Assembly: GCA_036311285.1 (NCBI GenBank)
Contig: JAXJQF010000115.1
Span: 1 to 25,291, forward strand
Direction: 5' to 3'
Source of the DNA: JAXJQF01 sp036311285
GTDB lineage: Bacteria; Pseudomonadota; Gammaproteobacteria; Enterobacterales; Succinivibrionaceae
DNA: 25,291 nt
The position numbers and the translations under genes are program-made. Below the pieces are notes generated by a model that was given only the letters and a program-made list of their open reading frames with translations, ran no database searches and was not told the origin of the DNA. Position 1 is the stretch's first letter. Each line of letters begins with the position of its first letter. Shown in pieces: positions 6,863-15,100 of this stretch.

Positions 6863-9109
6863 TTGAGCGGGCAAATTACAAAAAAATTAAGTGTACTTAT
6901 AGTTGATGACGTTGAATTAAATAGAGAAGTTTTATCTATTGGATTAGTCGATAATTATAATGTTCTTCACGCATCTAATGGTAGGGAAGCTATTGATATT
7001 ATAGAATCAAGTAATAATGAAATTTCTATGATTCTTCTCGACTTATTTATGCCAATAATGGACGGCTATGAATTTCTAGAATATAAAAATAAAAAGCAAA
7101 GTTTTGAAAAGATCCCAGTAATTGTTATTTCATCAGATGATTCTCATGAGCATATAGAAAGAGCTCTAGAAATGGGAGCTTTGGATTATATATCTAAAAG
7201 TCTAAATCCAAGAATTGTTAGAAAACGTGTTAATAATTCTTTAGCAATATTTGCTAGACATCGTCAGTTATTAGATGTGATGTCTACTGAAAATTCAAAG
7301 TTAGAGAAATCATGCGAAAAACTAAAATATTTTGATGAATTGACAGATGGTTATAATTTAGATGGATTTGTAGTTCAAGCAAAAAAACTTTTAGCTGATG
7401 ACCATAATTTAAATAGTAAATACATAGTTTGGTTTTATAGAATCAGAAACTTTTCTGTATTAGTTAACTATTGCGATAGCGATGAAATAAAAGACTTAAT
7501 TAAACATTTAGGGAATGTTATAGCTAATGATTTAGATGTATGTTCTGATGTGAGTGGTTACATGATTGATGATATGTTTGTATCATTGATTAAGTTTAAG
7601 GGCGAACAATGTATTCATGACCATTTTGAAAAGGTCTCTAAACAAGTGAGTAATTTCTTAACTAATCGTGGTAAGAATTATATTGTTGATGTCTATGCAG
7701 GATATTATCGTTTTCAAAATTCTGCGATGAATACTGTTAATATAATACGAGCTATTGATTATGCTCGAGAAACAGAAAAACTTATTGATTCAAGTAAAGG
7801 TTCTAAATATAAAGAATTTGATTCATCTTTATTTGAGAATAAATTTAAATCTGAAATTATTTGTCAAATGCTAGATTTGTCAATGACTAAAGGGCATATA
7901 AAGGTATTTTATCAACCACAATATAATTATATTTCAGGTCAAATAATTGGATTTGAAGCATTATGTAGATGGCAACATCCTCAATTAGGTTTTATTTCTC
8001 CTGCTGAATTCATACCTGCATTAGAAGAAAGTGGACAAATTGTTCAATTAGACTTTTTTGTATGGGAAGAGTCATGTAAGTTCTTAGATAAGCTTAGCAA
8101 GGATGGTGGATATGGAGTTGATTACATCATATCTTTGAATATTTCTAGATATGATATTTTAGTTGATAATATGGCTGATTATATCGAAAGTTTATCTAAG
8201 AAATATAATATTTCACCAAACAGAATTCATTTAGAAATTTCAGTGGAAACATATGCGTCTAATGCTAAGGTTTTAAGAGAAAGCGTTGCTAAATTCCGTA
8301 AAATTGGTTTCAAAGTTACAATGGTTGATTTTGAAAAGGGGTCTAAAACATTAGAAATGTTAAAAGATATCCCTGTTGACAATGTAAAATTAAACCTTTT
8401 GGTTTTAAGAAATTTTGAAAAAGAAAAGAAAGTTAAAAACGTATTAGATAAAGGTTTTATTATAATTAAATCCTTAGTTGAAATGATTAGGGCGCTTAAT
8501 CTTGAGGTTATTTCCGAAGGGATAGAAACTGAAAATGAAGTAAATTTCTTGAGTTCATTAGGTGTAAATTTAATGCAAGGATTTTATTTTAATAAACCTA
8601 TGTCAGTAGATGATATTTATTCAGTACTATATAGTGAGGGTGTAAAGTTAGTTCAACGTAAACGTAAAATTATTGGATTACAAAAACAATATAGTGATTC
8701 TCTAGCAATTAAGAGTGGAATGAAATATATACGTGATATTAAATTCTTTGAATTTGTTATAGATAGTCAAGGTTATGTTGTTTGTGTAGATAGTAGGTTT
8801 AGTGATATTTGTGGCTACACACTTGCTGATTTAAAGAATAATTCAATATCGATATACGATATTATTCCTAATTCTGATGTTGGAGCTCTGACTGATTACT
8901 TAAAAAATTGTGATGCTAAAGAAAATGCCAATGGTAGATTTGATGGAGTCGTTCTTTTAAACCATCGTCTAACTACTAAGGGTGGGAAAGTACTTAGTGT
9001 TTGTAGTTTTAGATATAAAAAATTTAATCAATCAATTGATGAAGAACAATATATCTTCTGTACAGCATTAGCAAAAGATGTAATGAGAGCATTGGATTAT
9101 GTTGCTTAA
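6863..9109 (+). CDS. Response regulator with degenerate GGDEF, partly degenerate EAL and C-terminal PAS domain
   Basis: The 748 residues read REC (about 8-130), GGDEF-like (about 155-300), EAL (about 330-580) and PAS-like (about 615-748). The receiver is intact: Asp15-Asp16, phospho-acceptor Asp60 in 'LLDLFMP', Ser90/91 and Lys112. The GGDEF signature reads 'IDDMF', so diguanylate cyclase activity is not expected. In the EAL domain Glu of 'FEAL', Asn of 'SLNIS', Glu of 'LEIS', the Lys of 'NVKLN', Glu of 'SEGIE' and Gln of 'MQGF' are present. However, the first Asp of the DDFGTGYSS loop is Val ('VDFEKGSKT') and the second Glu of ExTE is displaced by one. Phosphodiesterase activity is therefore doubtful. 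Start is TTG 6863, eight bases after GGAG. The secreted-protein gene follows 61 bases later. Confidence 0.9.
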   Translation: MSGQITKKLSVLIVDDVELNREVLSIGLVDNYNVLHASNGREAIDIIESSNNEISMILLDLFMPIMDGYEFLEYKNKKQSFEKIPVIVISSDDSHEHIERALEMGALDYISKSLNPRIVRKRVNNSLAIFARHRQLLDVMSTENSKLEKSCEKLKYFDELTDGYNLDGFVVQAKKLLADDHNLNSKYIVWFYRIRNFSVLVNYCDSDEIKDLIKHLGNVIANDLDVCSDVSGYMIDDMFVSLIKFKGEQCIHDHFEKVSKQVSNFLTNRGKNYIVDVYAGYYRFQNSAMNTVNIIRAIDYARETEKLIDSSKGSKYKEFDSSLFENKFKSEIICQMLDLSMTKGHIKVFYQPQYNYISGQIIGFEALCRWQHPQLGFISPAEFIPALEESGQIVQLDFFVWEESCKFLDKLSKDGGYGVDYIISLNISRYDILVDNMADYIESLSKKYNISPNRIHLEISVETYASNAKVLRESVAKFRKIGFKVTMVDFEKGSKTLEMLKDIPVDNVKLNLLVLRNFEKEKKVKNVLDKGFIIIKSLVEMIRALNLEVISEGIETENEVNFLSSLGVNLMQGFYFNKPMSVDDIYSVLYSEGVKLVQRKRKIIGLQKQYSDSLAIKSGMKYIRDIKFFEFVIDSQGYVVCVDSRFSDICGYTLADLKNNSISIYDIIPNSDVGALTDYLKNCDAKENANGRFDGVVLLNHRLTTKGGKVLSVCSFRYKKFNQSIDEEQYIFCTALAKDVMRALDYVA

Positions 9110-9170
9110 TTTTTGTAAAATATAGCATTATTATTTGATTGGTTAATAAAGTGAAGTGAAAAAAGGATTT

Positions 9171-9884
9171 ATGTTGAATAAATTATTTTATTTAATTGTT
9201 GTATCGTTATTTATTTGTCCATGCTCTTATGCTTATAAAAAAGAAACGTTTAAGAGGACGTATATAGAAATTCCTGAAGAATTAAATTCAAAAAATGATA
9301 TAAGAGTTAGAAACGGAACTAATTATAATTTAGATTCTAATGGTTCTAATTCTAATTCAAATAAGAAAGTAAAAACCGTACAGCAAACTCAAAGACAAAA
9401 CTTAAATCTTCCTACTCACTACAATTTCAAAGGCTATGAATTAGCCTTTTCAAGTGGGTATTTTCAGAATAATGGTATATGTTCTATAGATGTTGATAAC
9501 AAACATCCAAGGGAGTATCAGGTTGTTGCTGAAAATATTTTTAATCCATCAAAATTAGAGTTTAAAAAAAGAGTGGAAGCATATCTTAAAAAGGGATGTG
9601 ATATTGTTGTTTTAGATGAAAAAGGGAAGTCTGTTAATTACAATAATATTGAAAATTCTAACACTTCAAGATTTATGTATGAAGCAACGTGTTTTAATGG
9701 AATTGGTGGAGTTCGAGGTGAGTATTTGGTTGAAACAGGTGTTCTTCATTATATTTTCCATTATGATTTTACAAAGAAAGAAGTTAAGGAGTTTGACAAG
9801 ATAAAATTGACATCTTATATGCAAGAGAAACTTCAAGCACAATGTCCTTTCTTTAATAAAAACAAAATGACTAAGAAGTATTAG
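9171..9884 (+). CDS. Secreted protein of unknown function with four cysteines
   Basis: I do not recognise this 237-residue protein. Residues 1-21 form a signal peptide with a hydrophobic core 'LFYLIVVSLFICP' and a probable cut after 'CSYA'. The mature part starts with a polar, Asn/Ser/Lys-rich linker to about residue 80 ('NGSNSNSNKK'), then a compact region with four cysteines (GICS, GCDI, ATCF, AQCP), enough for two disulfides. The start could be ATG 9171 (three bases after AAGGA), TTG 9174 (six bases) or GTG 9156; all keep the signal peptide. With 61 bases and no terminator after the REC-EAL gene, the two are probably co-transcribed. A terminator follows at 9966. Confidence 0.75.
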   Translation: MLNKLFYLIVVSLFICPCSYAYKKETFKRTYIEIPEELNSKNDIRVRNGTNYNLDSNGSNSNSNKKVKTVQQTQRQNLNLPTHYNFKGYELAFSSGYFQNNGICSIDVDNKHPREYQVVAENIFNPSKLEFKKRVEAYLKKGCDIVVLDEKGKSVNYNNIENSNTSRFMYEATCFNGIGGVRGEYLVETGVLHYIFHYDFTKKEVKEFDKIKLTSYMQEKLQAQCPFFNKNKMTKKY

Positions 9885-9901
9885 TTAATTATTGATGTCA
9901 T

Positions 9902-9931
9902 AACTCAAAATACTCTAGATTGTTTTGAGTT
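9902..9931. repeat. 9-bp inverted repeat after the secreted-protein gene
   Basis: AACTCAAAA (9902-9910) and TTTTGAGTT (9923-9931) pair perfectly around a 12-base loop, 17 bases after the stop codon. The following bases (TTGATAAAATAG) are not a T tract, so this may be an mRNA 3'-end stabiliser rather than the terminator itself. Confidence 0.5.
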
Positions 9932-9965
9932 TTGATAAAATAGTTTTGTAAAAAACTATTAAAAT

Positions 9966-10010
9966 AATAGTAACCATGTTCAATGTTCAAATTATGGTTA
10001 CTATTTTTTT
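9966..10010 (+). terminator. Intrinsic terminator
   Basis: AATAGTAACCAT (9966-9977) and ATGGTTACTATT (9994-10005) form a perfect 12-bp stem followed by a T run to 10010. It separates the signalling/secreted-protein unit from tamAB. Confidence 0.85.
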
Positions 10011-10102
10011 AAGTTGATATGCATTAAAACAACACATATTTATTCATTATTAAGTATATAGTGCTATGCCACGCATTTACTGAACATTGTTGAGTTGGTT
10101 TC

Positions 10103-10131
10103 TTGACTGGTATCATAAAATTAAGTAGTAT
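10103..10131 (+). promoter_or_regulatory. Candidate tamA promoter
   Basis: TTGACT (10103-10108), a 17-base spacer and TAGTAT (10126-10131) lie about 95 bases upstream of the tamA ATG and downstream of the preceding terminator. Confidence 0.5.
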
Positions 10132-10225
10132 AGATTTGATTTTATGTAATCATTTTATGAAATTATATTGTTTGATTATTTACTTTCGTTGCCTTATTAA
10201 AAGTAAATATTTTATTGGATAATAC

Positions 10226-12055
10226 ATGCCTTGTTTTTATACTCATAAATTACATATTATTCATCTTTTGTTATTGTTTTTAGTGGTTGTTTTTGTGTCT
10301 AGTCAAAGTGCTTATGCTACGGTTGATTATACACGTGACGATGACAATGCTTATATTTCTGAAGCAAAAGCTGAATTATCATCTTTAAGAAAAGACTTAA
10401 AATATGAAATCCATGGTATTAAAGGAGTTCATAAGCAAAATGTCATTTCTTATCTTGCTAATGGTCCTAAAATTAAGAAAGCTTATTTTAGAAAAAAACA
10501 AGAAGAAATAAGAGATATTGTAAAAGAGGCATTAAAGCCTTTTGGTTATTACTCTCCTAAAATTAACTTTAAGTTTAAAAAGAATACAAGTAATGTATTA
10601 CATATCTATGTAGACTTAGGAAAACCTATGTATATAAGAGAGGTTGATATTGCTGTCTTAGGTGAAGCAATAACAGATCCTGGGTTTATGATGCTTTTTA
10701 GAGAACATAAGTTTGAGACATATACTTTATTTTCACACGAAAAGTATACTTCCTTAAAGGAAAGTATGATCACTAGTGCGATGAATAATGGTTATTTAGA
10801 TGCTCACTTTGTTTCTTCGGTGGTTTTTACTAATACTACTGATAATTTCGCAGATGTTCATCTTGTTTTAAATTCAGGTAAACGTTACTTATTTGGTGAT
10901 ATTAACTATGTAGGCGATGTACAGTATAAAGAACTTGTGGATGACATCGTGGTTGTTAAATCTCATGACGTGTTTTCATCTAGAAGAATTTATGAATCTA
11001 GTAGTAATCTATACAATACAGGTTTCTTTGATATTGCTGAGATAAAAGTTAAAAACGAAGAAATTCAAAATTATAACGTTCCAATTGATGTTACGCTTCA
11101 ACGTAAGAAGGACAACATTGTTGAGTTTTCAATCGGGTATTCTACAGATGAAAAAATAAGAGGTAGAATTTCTTGGGAAAAACCTTTGTTAAATACTAGC
11201 GGACATTCTCTTTTGTTACAAGGAAGTGTGTCTTTAGACGAATTTGAGGCTTTAGCAAGATATAAGGTTCCACGAGATAATCCTATTAAAGAATATGATT
11301 ATTTTGAGGTTCGTCAGATGTATACTGATCTTAATGACTTAAATTCTAAAATACTTAGTATGAAGATAGCGTCGGCTTCTAAGGTAAATCATGGAGCTTC
11401 AATTGATTACCTAATTTCTGCTCAATATGAAGATTACACAATTGGGAAAGAAAGTGATAATACTTTAATTAACGGACTAGGTGTTGACGTGAACTTTGCT
11501 GATGTTACAGCATTTATTGATCCTAGATATGGTTATAGATTTACAGGTAAGGTTTTTGGGGCAAATCAATTATTTGGAAGTGATGTAAATTTTTTACAAT
11601 TAAAAGGAATGTTTAGATATTTAACAAGCCCAACCCCAAATACAAGATTAACCGTAGGTTCAGATTTAGGTGTTAACTTTTCGGATGACTATCGCAAGAT
11701 CCCTCCATACTATAGATTTTTTACAGGTGGGGATACAACTATTAGAGGATTTAGTTATAGAACAGTTGCTGCACGAGAACAAGGATATATTATTGGTGGT
11801 AGATATTTGATATCAGGAACTGCTGAATTTCAACATCCTATACCTTTTTACAGTGGTAACGATATAAGACAAAACTGGTTTGTTGATGCAGGTATGGCTC
11901 CTAATAATGTCCATACAGAAAGGGTAAGTGTAGGTGTTGGTACTGGGGTAAGATATATTACAAAGATTGGTATCATTAAAGCTGATTTAGCTTTTGGGGT
12001 GTCTGAAGTTCATATACCACTAAAAGTTCATATAGGAATCGGTGTGGATTTGTAA
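10226..12055 (+). CDS. tamA: Translocation and assembly module outer-membrane protein TamA
   Basis: TamA is an Omp85-family outer-membrane barrel that works with TamB in envelope assembly and lipid transport. The 609-residue product has a signal peptide with a likely cut after 'QSAYA' (about residue 31). Three POTRA-type repeats follow to about residue 290, including 'ALKPFGYYSPKI' and 'LYNTGFFDIAEI'. A 16-strand barrel then runs to the C-terminus. The diagnostic loop-6 motif is present as 'FFTGGDTTIRGFSYR' with Arg507. The chain ends '...HIGIGVDL', an Omp85-like last strand ending in Leu. Length matches the family (about 577 in E. coli). There is no obvious Shine-Dalgarno before the ATG. tamB starts 58 bases downstream, the usual order. 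Confidence 0.93.
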   Translation: MPCFYTHKLHIIHLLLLFLVVVFVSSQSAYATVDYTRDDDNAYISEAKAELSSLRKDLKYEIHGIKGVHKQNVISYLANGPKIKKAYFRKKQEEIRDIVKEALKPFGYYSPKINFKFKKNTSNVLHIYVDLGKPMYIREVDIAVLGEAITDPGFMMLFREHKFETYTLFSHEKYTSLKESMITSAMNNGYLDAHFVSSVVFTNTTDNFADVHLVLNSGKRYLFGDINYVGDVQYKELVDDIVVVKSHDVFSSRRIYESSSNLYNTGFFDIAEIKVKNEEIQNYNVPIDVTLQRKKDNIVEFSIGYSTDEKIRGRISWEKPLLNTSGHSLLLQGSVSLDEFEALARYKVPRDNPIKEYDYFEVRQMYTDLNDLNSKILSMKIASASKVNHGASIDYLISAQYEDYTIGKESDNTLINGLGVDVNFADVTAFIDPRYGYRFTGKVFGANQLFGSDVNFLQLKGMFRYLTSPTPNTRLTVGSDLGVNFSDDYRKIPPYYRFFTGGDTTIRGFSYRTVAAREQGYIIGGRYLISGTAEFQHPIPFYSGNDIRQNWFVDAGMAPNNVHTERVSVGVGTGVRYITKIGIIKADLAFGVSEVHIPLKVHIGIGVDL

Positions 12056-12113
12056 AAAAAGAATAAAGAAGTATAGAATAAATACTATAGGGTACGGTAC
12101 GTAAGTTAGTTAA

Positions 12114-15100
12114 ATGGATAAAGACGAATATAATAACAACATAGATAGAACAACTAACGATGCTGAGTCGAAATTTGAAAATCTCGATACAGTAGAGGTT
12201 AATGTTTTTACAGAAGAAAATTCTTCTGTAGAGATTGATGCTTCTGTTAAAAATAGTAAAAATGATAATAAATCAGGTGTAACTACTGAAACTTCGGATG
12301 AGGATTTGACAGTAAGTAATACCGATGATAATAAATCTCAAACAGTAAGACAAAAGGCTGTTACTAAGAGTAAGAATCTAATTGGATTTTTCTTTTACAG
12401 TGTTTGGTTTTCAAGCAAGATTTTTATTCGTATATTTATAGCTTTATCCTTCTTTTTATTTATTTTCTTAAATGGTCTAATTTTTAGTGAATCAGGCTCA
12501 GAAGTTCTTTGGAAAATTGTAAAGAATAATGTTCCAGGGTTGCAAGGTGAATATGTAAAAGGACATCTTGGTAGAGGTGTTTCTATTCAAAATTTCTCTT
12601 ACAAATATGAAAGTGTAATTGAAATTGAAGCCAAGCAAGTTGAAATGCAATACAGTCTTTTAAGCTTATTTAAAGGACAATTCAATGTTGAAAGCATTCG
12701 TGTTAATAATCTATTGGTTGTTCTTGGAGTAAAACCTAATGAACTAAATAATCTTAATGATTTCTTAGCCAAGAGATTATATGAGGTTTTTTCTTATAAG
12801 GTTGAGACAGGGAAAAAATTAGAAAAAGTTATAACTCGTTTTAGAGAACCTCAAATTGATGATACAGTTACTGTTGCTCCAATAGACCTTTCATATTTAC
12901 CAAATGATGTACGTAAACAAATCTTATTGGGTAATAAAGATGCTTTAAAATCAGCTTTGCCTAATAATAATGAAACTGTTGAAGATGGATTAACAGAGAA
13001 TGAACAAAACTTAGCAGATAAATTTATAAATTATGTAACAAGTGCTTTTGATTTTGATGATGACGATGAAATTGAACAAGAAGCATCTGTTGATAATATA
13101 GACATAGAGCGTTTGAAGAAGATGTCTGCAGCTACCTCTGAGGATATAGAATTTGAAAATGATACTCCTATTGAGGAAAGCGATAAAACAGTAAAACGTA
13201 AAGAAGATGGTAAAAGTGAGTACTATGATGAACTGTTTACGTGGATAAATGTTCCTATAAAAGTTCATGTAGAGAACTTATATGTTGATAAATTCTTGTA
13301 TTTATCTGAAATTGTTGATGTTGCTGTAGATGATTTTTATTTTACAGGCGGCATGAAGGGGTTCAATATTTATGGTGAATCAGTAACGGCGAACTTTGTG
13401 GATGTGTTGTTACATGATGAACGCTTTGAAAGTAATAATCAAGGCGCTAATGTTGAGGTTCATAACGCAAAAGATAAAACAAATATCAATGTTGCTACTA
13501 ATAACAGCGATTTTAAAGGAAATAATAAGTTACATGCTAATGTAGTAGAACAAGATAAAAATGTTAATAAACCAATCTTCTCTAAATCAAAACTTCTCAA
13601 GAATGGGGAAAACATAAAAACAGCTAAACTTAAGAATCCTTTTAATAGAAAGCAAAACATGACTTTGTTTGAGAAGATGCCGTCGGTAATAATGCCTATG
13701 AGCATTTACGTTGATAAGTTTATTATTAATAACGGTAGATATCATCAAAGTAATTACGATACAGGTGTTATGAGCATAAAGTTTGGCGGTTCTTTTGTTG
13801 GTAGCACTATAACTTTAAATTATTTTAAGGCATTGCATAATTTGGGCTATGCAGAGCTTAAGGATAGCTATATTGATCTAGTTGAGTATTATCCTCTTCG
13901 TGTTAATTTAAATGCTAGTTCTGAAAATACTGACTGGTTTGATTTATTACATACCCATAAGCTTCAAGCTTTTGCAGAAGGGGATTTGCTTGATCTAAAG
14001 GCAAAGTTTAATACGATAGGCAAAATAGATTCTCAATCAAAAGTTCGTATAAATGTAATGTCTTCATCTATCCCGATGGAGTTTGTTGGTAAGTTTAATC
14101 ACGTTGTATGGCCTATGGTTGAACCAGAATATTCTGCTCCGAGTGTTAATATTAAAGCAAAGGGCGATTTGTATGGTGGAAATGTCAGTGTTAAGGCTGA
14201 TGATGTACAAATTTTAGATTTTCCTAAGTTTAATGTAGATACAGTCTTTAAGACAAATTACAAGGAACTGTTCTTTAAAAAATTAATGGTTAAAAATGAA
14301 CATGATAACTTGAATGTAAAGGGTAGTTTGTCTTGGGATAATAGTATTGCAACTGCGCTTAAGGTAGAAGGAAAACTTACTAAACTTGAGCGTTATTTGG
14401 GGTATCTTCAAAATAAAGTAAATAAAGATGATTCAGAATACGTAGATAGTAGTAATCTAGACTTTAGTTTTGAAGGATTGTTTGAATTAGTAGACAGTGA
14501 TCATTGGGACTTAGAATTACATCGAGCTAATGTTAAGGGGAAAGTTGACGAACGAGACTTTATCGCAGATGTAGACCATCTTAGTTTAAGAGTGAATGAT
14601 GGAAAGTATAGAGGAAGTGTTGCATCATCTAAATTTGTAAATGGTGTTAATAAAATTAATTTAAAAGGGTATTTTAATAAGAACATTGATCTATATGTAG
14701 ATTACAATATTACAGAAACTAACTTATTACATAAGGATTTTGCAGGAGGAGTTGCTGGTAATGTTGTTATAAAGGGTAAGGAAGATGATTTTGATGTTAA
14801 TGTAAAATTAAATACAGAGTTTTTATCTTATCTTCAATATAAATTTGAAAGTTTGGTGGTATCTCTAAAAGCTAATTATAAACAAGATATGGTTAGTAAC
14901 ATTGTTGCCAAGGCCACATCATCAAAGATGAGATATTTATTAGAACCTTTAATAAACAATATAAATGTTACGTTAACAGGAAGTGAAACCAAACATAAAT
15001 TAAAGGTTAAGGGGAATTTAGAACATAGGCATAAAGTGTACCTTGATTTACAAGGTAATTTAGATAGAAAGCAGAGTACTTATGAAGGGGTGGTTAGGAA

